In this document: positions 34,355 to 44,337 of the stretch, piece by piece
How the letters are laid out: the number at the start of each line of letters is the position of its first letter
How positions within the stretch are numbered: the stretch's first letter is position 1
NCBI GenBank assembly: GCA_004352715.1
Contig: SCFE01000066.1
Span: 244,072 to 308,071 of the forward strand
Direction of reading: 5' to 3'
Length of the DNA: 64,000 bases
From: Hofstenia miamia
Lineage: Eukaryota > Xenacoelomorpha > Acoela
Position numbers and translations under genes: made by a program
Notes under the pieces: generated by a model
The model's database searches: none
The model's input: the letters and a program-made list of their open reading frames with translations, nothing else
What the model was told of the DNA's origin: nothing

Positions 34355-34525
34355 ATGTTATCCACAGGTATTTCAATTATAAGGAAAATAAACACAAATT
34401 TAAGGAGAATACGGAAATTTTTTACAACTTCTCTTGGAAAAGATTTATTACATGAACTGCAGGAGGAATCTGATTTCTATATGAACAGTATAGATGCTTT
34501 TGTGAAAAAACGGCCTTATGCATTT
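34355..34525 (+). CDS. Possible 3'-terminal exon of an unrecognised gene, disrupted by a hAT
   Basis: TTATCCACAG near 34360-34369 resembles a 3' splice site. After it an open frame runs about 50 codons with a protein-like composition (INTNLRRIRKFF ... LLHELQEESDFYMNSIDAFVKKRPYAF). At 34526 a hAT element begins. Without the insertion the frame would end two codons later at a TAA (about 35408), with AATAAA overlapping at about 35411; with it, the frame ends differently a few codons into the element. I do not recognise the protein family, and no upstream exon was identified, so this may instead be an unrelated open stretch. Confidence 0.3.
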
Positions 34526-35397
34526 CAGAGCATTGTCATGTATTACTAATACACGATATTCTACACGAAAATCGTGATAATGATACACGAAAGTAATGGT
34601 ATACGAAAAAATAAAAGTACTACACGAAAATCGTGTATACTACACGAAATCGTGTATCGGTATTTCAGTGGGGTCATGCTGAGCCTCAATTACACAATTT
34701 GAGGGCAATTTGTACTTAGCTAATAACAGATTATAAGGATTCTGAATTTAGACTAGTTGCCCATGCTCTGAAAAATTCGACTCAAATAAACGAAGCACTG
34801 ACTGAGTGTGATAGAAGCAATCTGAGACTTTGTGATATTGAAACACAAGAATTGTCCAAATTATGCGAAATTTTAGAGTATCTCAGGGATGCAAGCGATC
34901 TTCTACAAACTGCTACGATCAATATCCACCGAGTCATTCCTGTTTTGCAAATGCTTGAACAAGCACTGACCAGTTTTTCTACAGAAATAGCTTCAGTTAA
35001 TGCAATGAAGGAAATTTTTTACTTTCATATCTAGAAGGTGCTTTGGTAAACAACGAGATTTTAAAATTCTGGGAGCAGTCCCCCATGTGCAGGTATTTCA
35101 AAAATGCTGTTTATGAAATTCTGGCCATACCCGCAAGCAGTAGTTCCATTGAACAGATGTTTTCGGTATGTAAGTCTTGCTCCAGCGATAAACGCAGCTC
35201 AATTTTACCCAAAAATTTAGAATGCCTAGTGCAAGTTTCTTTTGAAGAATAAATTTTTCTGGGTTTAATAAGTTTTCCTAAATACACGAAAATACATGAA
35301 AATACACAACTCCCAACTACACGAAATACCGATACACGAGAGCTCTAATACACGATAATACCAGTATATGAAAAAAGTGATACACAACAATGCTCTG
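34526..35397 (+). mobile_element. Internally deleted hAT element, 872 bp, with transposase remnant
   Basis: Ends are CAGAGCATTGTCATGTATT and, read inward from the right, CAGAGCATTGTTGTGTATC. A perfect 8-bp duplication, ATGCATTT, lies at 34518-34525 and 35398-35405. Both subterminal regions carry many ACACGA/TCGTGT words, the likely transposase binding sites. The interior (about 34690-35250) holds hAT transposase sequence ending in the dimerisation domain (ILAIPASSSSIEQMFSVCKS ... KRSSILPKNLECLV). Stops and the short length make it non-autonomous. The perfect duplication suggests a fairly recent insertion. Confidence 0.9.
34790..35250 (+). pseudogene. hAT transposase remnant inside the 872-bp element
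   Basis: Two frames: one with LSKLCEILEYLRDASDLLQ ... VIPVLQMLEQAL (34852-35034), the other with the hATC domain FWEQSPMCRYFKNAVYEILAIPASSSSIEQMF (35043-35252). The catalytic RNase H core upstream is deleted. Confidence 0.8.
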
Positions 35398-35629
35398 ATG
35401 CATTTCATGTATAAATAAATGTTTGATGGTTTATTTTTTATACAAAATAAATTGGCTACTTAAAAATATTTGCTTGCCTAATTTTCATATGTATGAGCCA
35501 CTGTATGTATGCAGTCTCAATGTATTGGAGCTAAGCTCAATTCTAGCTTACAGTAGCGAGTTGCCAACTACCAAACTATTTTCATTCTCATTTGTCCCTG
35601 ATATGCAGCGATGAGCGCAGGCATATCCA

Positions 35630-35735
35630 CAAAACTAGATAATCGAAATAAAATTCTGTTCTAAAGTGTTGAGGATTCCACAAAACTTTGGAAGAGAATT
35701 TTATTTCGATTTTCTATATTTGTGGATTCCACAAA
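35630..35735. repeat. Foldback (inverted repeat), about 100 bp
   Basis: CCACAAAACTAGATAATCGAAATAAAATTCT pairs with AGAATTTTATTTCGATTTTCTATATTTGTGG across a short loop. An ATTCCACAAAACTT word also recurs three times nearby. Probably a small MITE or its remnant. Confidence 0.6.
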
Positions 35736-35829
35736 ACTTCAGACGAAAACTAAAATAATAATAAAATTGTAAAATATGATTTATTCCATTTCTAAGTGAC
35801 TCTATGTTTAGTATTTTGCATTTTTAGAT

Positions 35830-36309
35830 TTAACGCTGCCCTTACCCTGCCTGCGCCTGTATATTTTCAAATGCCCGGTCCACCCGTCCGCCCGCCATCT
35901 ATTGAGAAAACGTAAAATATTAAGAAATTAAATCAAAATGCACCAAAGTATTATATATAATTTTGTCTTTAAGTGAGAAACTTCTTATGACTGCTATGAA
36001 ATATATAAATTCTATCAAAAATCATGCCATAGAAAATAGTGTTTTGCATTTGTCATTTTATTACAGCAAATGTACAACAAAATTTAAATATTTTTGCGGT
36101 AAAAGCATAAATTTTGCGGTAAATTTTTAAATTTCTTTTTAAAAGAAGAAAAAGCTTACGTCATTACAGCATATTATTTTATGATTATACCAGATTTTGT
36201 TTGAGAGGGCATAAAATATGCCGGTTATTTGAGCGCCCGAATGCCGCCCGCCCCGTCACAGTAATGCCCGTTGCCCGCCCTCCCTTCTGCCCGGTGGGTC
36301 CAGGCATGC
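35830..36309. repeat. Segment with two CCCG/GCCC-rich islands
   Basis: GC-rich stretches at about 35830-35895 and 36230-36310, dominated by GCCCG words, enclose AT-rich sequence. The layout is like that of the motif-rich ends of the non-autonomous hATs, but I could not define exact termini. Confidence 0.45.
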
Positions 36310-36832
36310 CCGCAAAACACTAATATCTACCACAATGATGTCTAGAGTATTTTTCAGGCATTAACAACAGTGCTCCTTTTCGATGGGATCTCCAATAGAG
36401 ATTCTTCAATTTCACAATGACCTATCAATTGAGACACAAGCTCACAAATAACCATGTTGAATTAATGTATCCATTTTTCATTAAGCCTCATCTTCACTTC
36501 AGCTTTTATCAACGAAAATCATATAATAATAGAAACATAATTATACCACGTTGTGCAGTTATACACACAAGGTATTCGTCAATACCTTTGTTTCACACAC
36601 TCAAATACACGTCGCATGATATTTATTTTATTCATTGCTTTTTTATATATTCACCGCAAAACACTAATATCTACCACAATGATGTCTAGAGTATTTTTCA
36701 GGCATTAACAACAGTGCTCCTTTTCGATGGGATCTCCAATAGAGATTCTTCAATTTCACAATGACCTATCAATTGAGACACAAGCTCACAAATAACCATG
36801 TTGAATTAATGTATCCATTTTTCATTAAGCCT
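36310..36832 (+). repeat. 179-bp direct repeat, two identical copies 344 bp apart
   Basis: Bases 36310-36488 and 36654-36832 appear identical throughout. Spacer 36489-36653 differs. Either a recent segmental duplication or an assembly join of two overlapping haplotype contigs. Confidence 0.92.
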
Positions 36833-37047
36833 GATATTTTATGCAAGCTAACACGAAAATAGGAAAATATGTAAAAAAGTTAAAGAACAACTGCTTAATA
36901 CCCATAGTAGACCTACTATATAAAATTAACAGAGAATCAATAAATCTCAATCACTTGTTTGACGTACATTTTTGCTGAAAATTTGTTAACCAAAACAGAA
37001 AAGAGTAATTAATGTGAGCAGTGGCGTAACCAGCTTAATATTAAAGG
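36833..37047. other. No gene seen; hAT-like end CAGTGGCGTAACCAG at 37019
   Basis: Just before the 37056 hAT end there is a sequence resembling another hAT 5' terminus, continuing after 44337 on the other side of the insertion. The large element therefore seems nested in an older one. Confidence 0.4.
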
Positions 37048-37055
37048 GTGGGCAC

Positions 37056-37382
37056 TAGGGTTAAGACAACAAAACTTTTTTCAAAATTTCGCTTTTCCTG
37101 ATGTTGCATTTGATGAACTCTTACCCATAGATCACTTTTTTGAAGTTTTTGTCATTGGGTCATGAAAAAACCTCCCGCACCTAACATCATAATACTTTCA
37201 TATATAATGTAATTAAAAATAAATAACAAGAAAATACCTACCAATATATATTTCCGAAACTAATAAGAACAAAAATATTATAAATTGAATACAAAGTAAA
37301 TACAAGTAAAATTGATATCTCAGCAATGCAATACCACCCAGACGGGTGTCTACTGTCTAGTGTCTACTGTCTAGTCAGTCTA
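37056..37382 (+). mobile_element. 5' end of a hAT element, cut by a 1000-N gap
   Basis: TAGGGTTAAGACAA begins directly after GTGGGCAC (37048-37055). The sequence matches 41794-42095 over about 300 bp with about four differences by eye, then diverges at a repeated GTCTACTGTCTA stretch before the gap. The same 8-bp word follows the 3' end at 44329, so this end and that end belong to one insertion. Confidence 0.85.
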
Positions 37383-38382
37383 NNNNNNNNNNNNNNNNNN
37401 NNNNNNNNNNNNNNNNNNNNNNNNNNNNNNNNNNNNNNNNNNNNNNNNNNNNNNNNNNNNNNNNNNNNNNNNNNNNNNNNNNNNNNNNNNNNNNNNNNNN
37501 NNNNNNNNNNNNNNNNNNNNNNNNNNNNNNNNNNNNNNNNNNNNNNNNNNNNNNNNNNNNNNNNNNNNNNNNNNNNNNNNNNNNNNNNNNNNNNNNNNNN
37601 NNNNNNNNNNNNNNNNNNNNNNNNNNNNNNNNNNNNNNNNNNNNNNNNNNNNNNNNNNNNNNNNNNNNNNNNNNNNNNNNNNNNNNNNNNNNNNNNNNNN
37701 NNNNNNNNNNNNNNNNNNNNNNNNNNNNNNNNNNNNNNNNNNNNNNNNNNNNNNNNNNNNNNNNNNNNNNNNNNNNNNNNNNNNNNNNNNNNNNNNNNNN
37801 NNNNNNNNNNNNNNNNNNNNNNNNNNNNNNNNNNNNNNNNNNNNNNNNNNNNNNNNNNNNNNNNNNNNNNNNNNNNNNNNNNNNNNNNNNNNNNNNNNNN
37901 NNNNNNNNNNNNNNNNNNNNNNNNNNNNNNNNNNNNNNNNNNNNNNNNNNNNNNNNNNNNNNNNNNNNNNNNNNNNNNNNNNNNNNNNNNNNNNNNNNNN
38001 NNNNNNNNNNNNNNNNNNNNNNNNNNNNNNNNNNNNNNNNNNNNNNNNNNNNNNNNNNNNNNNNNNNNNNNNNNNNNNNNNNNNNNNNNNNNNNNNNNNN
38101 NNNNNNNNNNNNNNNNNNNNNNNNNNNNNNNNNNNNNNNNNNNNNNNNNNNNNNNNNNNNNNNNNNNNNNNNNNNNNNNNNNNNNNNNNNNNNNNNNNNN
38201 NNNNNNNNNNNNNNNNNNNNNNNNNNNNNNNNNNNNNNNNNNNNNNNNNNNNNNNNNNNNNNNNNNNNNNNNNNNNNNNNNNNNNNNNNNNNNNNNNNNN
38301 NNNNNNNNNNNNNNNNNNNNNNNNNNNNNNNNNNNNNNNNNNNNNNNNNNNNNNNNNNNNNNNNNNNNNNNNNNNNNNNNNN
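37383..38382. other. Assembly gap of 1000 N
   Basis: A round-number gap, so its true size is unknown. Frames spanning it are artefacts. Confidence 0.99.
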
Positions 38383-38639
38383 AAGAACGTCAACACATTT
38401 TGACATCTGAAATGAAGTCCAATTTAATGAAATCAGTTTCAGTTCGTTTGAATGAAGTTATTTCTACAGGAGGAAAACAAATTAGACTTTGATGCTTTTT
38501 ACTTATAGTCCTTTAATGTATCTTTAAAATCTTACCTTTCTTGAGTTGTTACGTTCAGTAGTTCAAAAGTAATATGCCTTTTTTCTAGTTTCATTTTTTT
38601 GCAGCCAACTATATCAAACAAAAATAACTATGCCTAAAA

Positions 38640-40493
38640 AATTTCCAATGCAATATAGATGCGAAAAATTTTTATGAAAAATTAGACCAATCCAAGCAAA
38701 AATGGAAATTTATAGATAAATATTTAAATCAAGAAAAAAGGACACTCTAGTAGAATTACTGAAATAAAAGTTAATGATAACAATATAGTAACAGACGAAA
38801 TAACAATAGCAAATAAATTAAATTGGACATTCAAACAATTAAGAACATACAAAGGAGAAAATATTTGTTATGAGTGTAAAATTAAGCCAATCAAACCTAG
38901 TTTTTCATTAAAATACATTAATAAATATGAACTAGCATGTATAATATCAAAACTAGATCCTAACATCTCAAGTGGAAGCTGCAATATTCCGGTCTTCATT
39001 ATAAAAAATCACATTGAACAATTTATTGAGCCTCTTTTGTTCATATATAACTTTGCAATACATAATGCGAGCTCTCCTAATACCTTGAAGAAAGTTGATA
39101 TAACCCCAGTTTTGAAAAAAAGCGATCCACTGAAAGCTGAAAACTATAGACCTATTGCAGTTACCAATCCATTTGCAAAAAATTTAGAAAAGATTTTAAG
39201 TAAACAAATAAATATTTAAATGAACAAAATATTTTAGCAACAAAGCAATTTGGTTTCCAGGAAGGCTATAATACATCAGATACATTACTTAACTTAACTG
39301 AAGGAATAAGATTCAACCTGAATAAAGGCAAAAGTAGCGGCATTGCACTACTAGATCTTAGCAAAGCTTTTGATAGCCTTGACTTCCAAATCTTAGAGAA
39401 GAAATTGAAAAATTATGGATTTACTAAACAAGCAAGACAAATGTTAAATAGTTTTATAAGTCAAAGGAAACAGAGAGTCAAAGTAAACAACAAATTTTCG
39501 GAATATATAACAACAACAAAAAGAGTTCCACAGGGAACTGTTCTAGGTCCCATACTTTTTAATTTATTTGTGAATGACATTTGTAAATACGTCAATTGTA
39601 ACATTATTCAATATGCTGATGACATTTGAATGATAGATATTCATTCTAACCCAATCATTGCAGCTAGACAGTTACAAACATATAAAAAACTATTTTAAAC
39701 TAACTATAAATGTACACAAAACTCAATTTATAATTTTTACTCCCAAAACTACACAATCATTAGCAACGAAAATCCAACTAAAGGTAGATAAAGATGGTCC
39801 ACCCATCCAGCAAACACAAATAGTAAAATATTTAGGTGTAGAAATTGACAACCACTTAACTTTCAAAGTTTTCATTAAAAATAAGATTAAAAAAATTGTG
39901 GCAGGAATACAAAGTCTCCGACAAATACAACAAAAATAAAATCAAAAATCTTAATTAATGCAATTGTAATTAGCCATTATCAGTATGTATGCATTCTGTT
40001 GAACCACATCTCCATTTTGCAATCTGAACATATAAATAGTACATTTAATTGGGCAATTAGAACTATGTATAATATTAAAAAACAAAATACAAATAGTAAG
40101 TTAAGTGAAATTGGCATGTTATCACCAAAGTATTTTACAACCCCATACAACTCTTATAAATATGTATAAACATAGCCATAAGAATACAACGAGCACAGAA
40201 TTTCTTCAGAAATACATAAAATGGAATCTACGAAGCAAAAAAGCCTAAACAAAGTATTAATTAAAAACAAATACTGGCAATTTTCATATACTGTAACCAC
40301 TTGTAAATTGTGGAATAAATTACCATCCCATATTCGCTGTGCTCCATCATTAAGAATCTTTAAAAAATTATTAAAACATAATTTATTATCAGAGCAACAA
40401 CTCTTGGGATTATCTAAAAAACTAAATGTTTGGCGAAATACTTATTGTAATTTTAATTCTTTTAGTTTAATGACAATTTTACATTTAGCTTAG
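38640..40493 (+). pseudogene. LINE (CR1/Jockey-like) reverse transcriptase relic with 3' end
   Basis: The non-LTR reverse transcriptase is readable with frameshifts. KWKFIDKYLNQ lies near 38700, followed by TPVLKKSDPLKAENYRPIAVTNPFAKNLEKIL (39105-39200) and FGFQEGYNTSDTLLNLTEGI (39250-39310). Then come ALLDLSKAFDSLDFQILEKKLKNYG (39345-39420), RVPQGTVLGPILFNLFVNDI (39520-39580), and the catalytic QYADD (39608-39622). A TGA stop follows immediately, at 39627-39629. The C-terminal LWNKLPSHIR ... FKKLLKHNLL (about 40310-40390) is typical of the group. The YADD residues are intact, but several frame breaks kill the gene. The 5' part and endonuclease are lost in or before the gap. The AT-rich tail runs to about 40640. 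Confidence 0.88.
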
Positions 40494-40689
40494 TTTACTT
40501 TAAGTGTCTTAAATTTACATGTTGAATGTGATAGTATTATATATGTAATTTGTAAATATAGTATACACCTTTACAAATTTGTAAATATGTTCAACATTTG
40601 TGAATAAATAAGTAATCTAATAAAGCTATTGAAGTGTATGCATTGAAACATCAGAAATAAATCAACACGAAAATCACTAGAAATGTTTA

Positions 40690-40990
40690 GCATAAGACTT
40701 TCGTTTGTATGACAGTAGTAAGGTAACGGACAGAGGAGGCTACATTGGGGCACTCTGAAGTTCTCGTAACACCTATGACTATTTGCCATGTGGAAATGGA
40801 CTGATTCTATTGGACGCCACCTAGTGACGAAATATTTTGAAGAAATTAAATTGAGCAAATTAATTTTTTGACGAAGTTTTTATTTTTCAACCGGTTCTAT
40901 GTACAAAGTTTAATTCGTTTTCAGGAAACAATACATTACATCCAAAACTTCTTTTTTCAAAACTCGCTATTTCATTGTAAAAATTGCACA
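40690..40990 (+). repeat. Dispersed repeat, copy 2
   Basis: Aligns in opposite orientation with 5170-5525; see that entry. No coding potential recognised. Confidence 0.7.
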
Positions 40991-41785
40991 CGTTTAATTC
41001 GTTTTTTCGCATTTAAGCAAAACACTGTCAGTCACTATCCAAACGAATGCGTCCAAATTAGCAACATAAGCTAAAGGTATATTTTCTTGGATAAGGCAAG
41101 CTCCTGGTTGGTTTGGTGGCTTTATAGAGCAATTGATTGCAATAAATATTGCTGCATATAAGATAGTGTATGTTACATGCGCTTGTATTGGACCTTTTTG
41201 AATTTCACAGTGTGTGTTAGCGTAAACTTGAACAAAGCCAAGCCAATTACTTAAAATCACGCAAGCAATCAAAATAGCCAATCAGACAGAGAGAAAGTGA
41301 AGAAAAGCAACATTTAATACACACCCACGCACATACACGCAGGCACAAAACCGCATCTGATACGCAGGTGTTTGTAAACAACTATTCGCATACGTATCTT
41401 TTGATTCCACATTGTTGAGATACTAGTCACAAATTTACAGGATAATGGTTATTTATTTCTTGATTTTAAAATTTAAATTCAAATTTTCAAAAAACTGGAG
41501 GGTGATGGTCAAAAACGGACTTCAGATTTGAAATCACCATAGTCGAATTAGTATGTAACAACTAATCCCTTAAATGAATTTTTTGGTGTTGTACAGTGTT
41601 ATTTGTAGCATTTTACTTCAAACAGGATATCCTGCGTGCCGGTATTGTACATAGCAATTTTATTCTAGAAAATATAGAGTTAATGAAATCCTGATGTCCA
41701 ATGAAGATTATGAAGACAGTAGTGTCTAAGAAGATGCCTTCGCAGAAACAGATAAAGATTCAGAAAGATGATAAAAGCCGATAGT
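40991..41785. other. No gene seen
   Basis: Mixed sequence up to the flank of the hAT element. Short minus-strand frames here have no recognisable domain. Confidence 0.5.
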
Positions 41786-42260
41786 ATGAACACTAGGGTT
41801 ATGACAACAAAACTTTTTTCAAAATTTCGCTTTTCCTGATGTTGCATTTGATGAACTTTTACCCATAGATCACTTTTTTGAAGTTTTTGTCATTGGGTCA
41901 TGAAAAAACCTCCCGCACCTAACATCATAATACTTTCATATATAATGTAATTAAAAATAAATAACAAGAAAATACCTACCAATATATATTTCCGAAATTA
42001 ATAAGAACAAAAATATTATAAATTGAATACAAAGTAAATACAAGTAAAAGTGATATCTCAGCAATGCAATACCACCCAGACGGGTGTCTACTGATAGACG
42101 GCTAGTCTATGAATTTTTCTCTTCTGATCATAGACATTCGATGGCCCATTTACTGTATCCTTAATTACATAGTTGTTCATGTTCATTCATAGAGTTTTGC
42201 TTTAGTTTTTGGAGGAGTGTGTTGGAAAATCTGCTGTTGATTGCTTATTGGTTGAACAAT

Positions 42261-44054
42261 ATGTCTTTGCAAAGTAAAAAGTCAAAATCCGCAGTAGAAG
42301 CAGCAGGAGAAAGATGGACACAAAATTTGAAATCAAGCACAAAACGCCGTCCTGGTATACCAGAACTAAAACAGGATTTGAGTGACACATTGTGTAAAAT
42401 GCCAACTAACAGAGGAATTGTTGGTAGATTCGTGGGACTTTATGATGAATTGAAAGGGCGACATGACCGACTCAGGAAAATATCTGAGGAGTTGTTGAAG
42501 CTTTGGGGAAAGCTAAACTTTCCTGTCGTTTCAAGTCAACAAGTGTATGCAAAGGTCGACAAACTGATTACATGTTTTGAAAAATACAGAAAGCGACCAA
42601 ATACAGAGTTTGAAGACAAGCTTGCTTATGTGTTTGATATTACAAAACAAAATGGCAACTGGCTTTGTGGCGAGGACAAGGAACTGTATAAAAGACAAAT
42701 TGAATCAGGAGGAAGGGTGGGATATACCACAGTGAAACTGGCTCCTATATCAACCATTCATCCCTCAAAACGGGTCAAATTCAGTTCAGAACCCTCGACA
42801 TCGACAAGCAACACAGTTATGTCTGAATCCAGTGATAGTGAGGAAAGAAGCAGCAGTGACGAATGTGACTCTGAGACAGCCTTTTTTCTCTCTGCCAGAA
42901 AGAGTAAAACACGACAATCAACGAAGTCAGCTGCCAAACTGGTATCTAAGCAGTCATTGTCAACCAGAAAAGCCTCAGCAGTGCTTGGAAGTCTAGCAGA
43001 AGATGGCATTAGTGTCCCAACGCCATCACAGTCTGGAGTCTGGCGTCGAACTATCAGGGATGCCGAACAAGTAAAGAATCGTCTCAAAGAGCTGATATCT
43101 GAAGAGAAATTTTGCTTACATTTTGATGGAAAGAAAATAGACAACAAAGAATACCAAGTTGTCTGCTTAAAGAATGAAAGAAGAACATTAAATCTTGGCA
43201 TTTTGGCGTGCAAAAGTGGAACGGCTGAAGACATCTACATACCGCTACGGGATCTCCTTGAAGAGTATAATGCATGGAGCAGTATACAAATGGTCATCTG
43301 TGACACAACAGCAGTGAATACTGGGCGCAAAAATGGTGTTGTTGCCAGGCTCCAGAGAACATTTCGGGAAAAAGGATTTGATGAACCTCAATACATCGGC
43401 TGTCAATACCACATTCTTGATGTTATTTTGCGACACGTTTTGGACTTCTTTTTTCCTATACAGTCACGATCTCCTGATATCAATTACAAGTTTATTGATG
43501 AGATTTTGAAGCAGTACGATGACTTGCAAAGTGCATACTCAAAATGCACAGAAATTGTACCAGAGCGTGCAAACCTTGGGTGGAGAGATGATTTTAAATT
43601 CCTTTTTGAGCTTTGTGAAGCTTACAAATTTTATAAATCAATGGGAAAATGGCCTCAAATCAAATGGCACAAGCTGCCATCACTTCACAGTGCTAGGTGG
43701 AACTCACGTGGAATTTATGCACTGATTGCCTTTTTTCTTCTTCCAAACTGGCGAGAGGAGTTGCGTGTCAGTTGTGATTTCATTGCGACTACATGGTCAC
43801 ATGCTTGGTTTTCTAACCAACACTATACAGAGATGGTGTATGATGACCTGTTGTCTGCAGTATCTAAACTTAAGTGTCCCAAAGCTGTGAAATGCTTCTC
43901 AACTCACTGGAAGAATGAACCATCAGTGCTGGATGTTCCTCGCTCCAACATAGTTGCCGAGAGAGGTGTCAAGATAATGGAGGAGGTCCGTTCTACATGC
44001 AAAACAGACAAATACTTGAACAGCAAATTTATAAACACTAACAAACAAATCTGA
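42261..44054 (+). CDS. hAT-type transposase (divergent family), 597 aa, intact
   Basis: The first ATG of the open frame is at 42261; upstream codons include only a GTG. The N-terminal part (1-170) is basic and helical and may bind DNA. Residues about 175-250 are Ser/Asp/Glu-rich, then Lys/Ser-rich, and probably disordered. From about 280 there is an RNase H-like region. Asp289 lies in CLHFDGKKI. Asp348 in VICDTTAVNTGRKNG resembles the second-strand D of hAT enzymes. Cys381-x-x-His384 in GCQYHILD resembles the hAT CxxH. Trp480 lies in ARWNSRG, and Glu567 in VAERGVKIMEE is a candidate third acid. The classic hATC SExxFS motif is not evident. The gene sits alone between the element's inverted repeats, with AATAAA at 44158-44163. 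The transposase role follows from the hAT-type termini and these motifs. Confidence 0.75.
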   Translation: MSLQSKKSKSAVEAAGERWTQNLKSSTKRRPGIPELKQDLSDTLCKMPTNRGIVGRFVGLYDELKGRHDRLRKISEELLKLWGKLNFPVVSSQQVYAKVDKLITCFEKYRKRPNTEFEDKLAYVFDITKQNGNWLCGEDKELYKRQIESGGRVGYTTVKLAPISTIHPSKRVKFSSEPSTSTSNTVMSESSDSEERSSSDECDSETAFFLSARKSKTRQSTKSAAKLVSKQSLSTRKASAVLGSLAEDGISVPTPSQSGVWRRTIRDAEQVKNRLKELISEEKFCLHFDGKKIDNKEYQVVCLKNERRTLNLGILACKSGTAEDIYIPLRDLLEEYNAWSSIQMVICDTTAVNTGRKNGVVARLQRTFREKGFDEPQYIGCQYHILDVILRHVLDFFFPIQSRSPDINYKFIDEILKQYDDLQSAYSKCTEIVPERANLGWRDDFKFLFELCEAYKFYKSMGKWPQIKWHKLPSLHSARWNSRGIYALIAFFLLPNWREELRVSCDFIATTWSHAWFSNQHYTEMVYDDLLSAVSKLKCPKAVKCFSTHWKNEPSVLDVPRSNIVAERGVKIMEEVRSTCKTDKYLNSKFINTNKQI

Positions 44055-44157
44055 AAGACTGTATCAGAGTGTATCACTGTAAAAAAACATTACCAGTGTT
44101 ATATTTACTCACTTTACAATTCTCCAGATGTATTTTGTATTAAAACTGAAATGTTAC

Positions 44158-44163
44158 AATAAA
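44158..44163 (+). terminator. AATAAA polyadenylation signal of the hAT gene
   Basis: Canonical hexamer about 100 bases after the stop codon, inside the element. Confidence 0.6.
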
Positions 44164-44337
44164 TCATGTTAGAACAACTAGATGTTTTAATAAGAAATAT
44201 AAAACTGTCTCAGGTGTGGGAGGTTTTTTGAAGGTTTGGCAAAACCAAAGTCATTTTTGTGAGTTTTAGGTAAAAGTTCATCATTTCTAACCCCAGGCTA
44301 GTAAATCTGAAAATTGTCATAACCCTAGTGGGCACTA

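Larger units (their letters stand above)
41794..44329 (+). mobile_element. hAT element with intact gene, 2.5 kb
   Basis: Perfect 14-bp terminal inverted repeats, TAGGGTTATGACAA, lie at 41794-41807 and 44316-44329 and extend to 17 bp if the neighbouring CAC/GTG is counted. Two further inverted pairs follow inside: GATGAACTTTTACC (41850-41863 and 44269-44282, perfect) and AAAAAACCTCCCGCACCT (41903-41920 and 44212-44229, one mismatch). The right flank is GTGGGCAC (44330-44337), but the left flank is ATGAACAC (41786-41793). The matching GTGGGCAC instead precedes the separate left end at 37056. The element carries one intact gene and a polyadenylation signal, so it could be autonomous or recently active. 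Confidence 0.85.

Noticed and set aside
37326-38492. Long open frames across the N gap
   Set aside because: Almost entirely unknown bases. The same applies to frames over 50840-52025 and 11275-11529.
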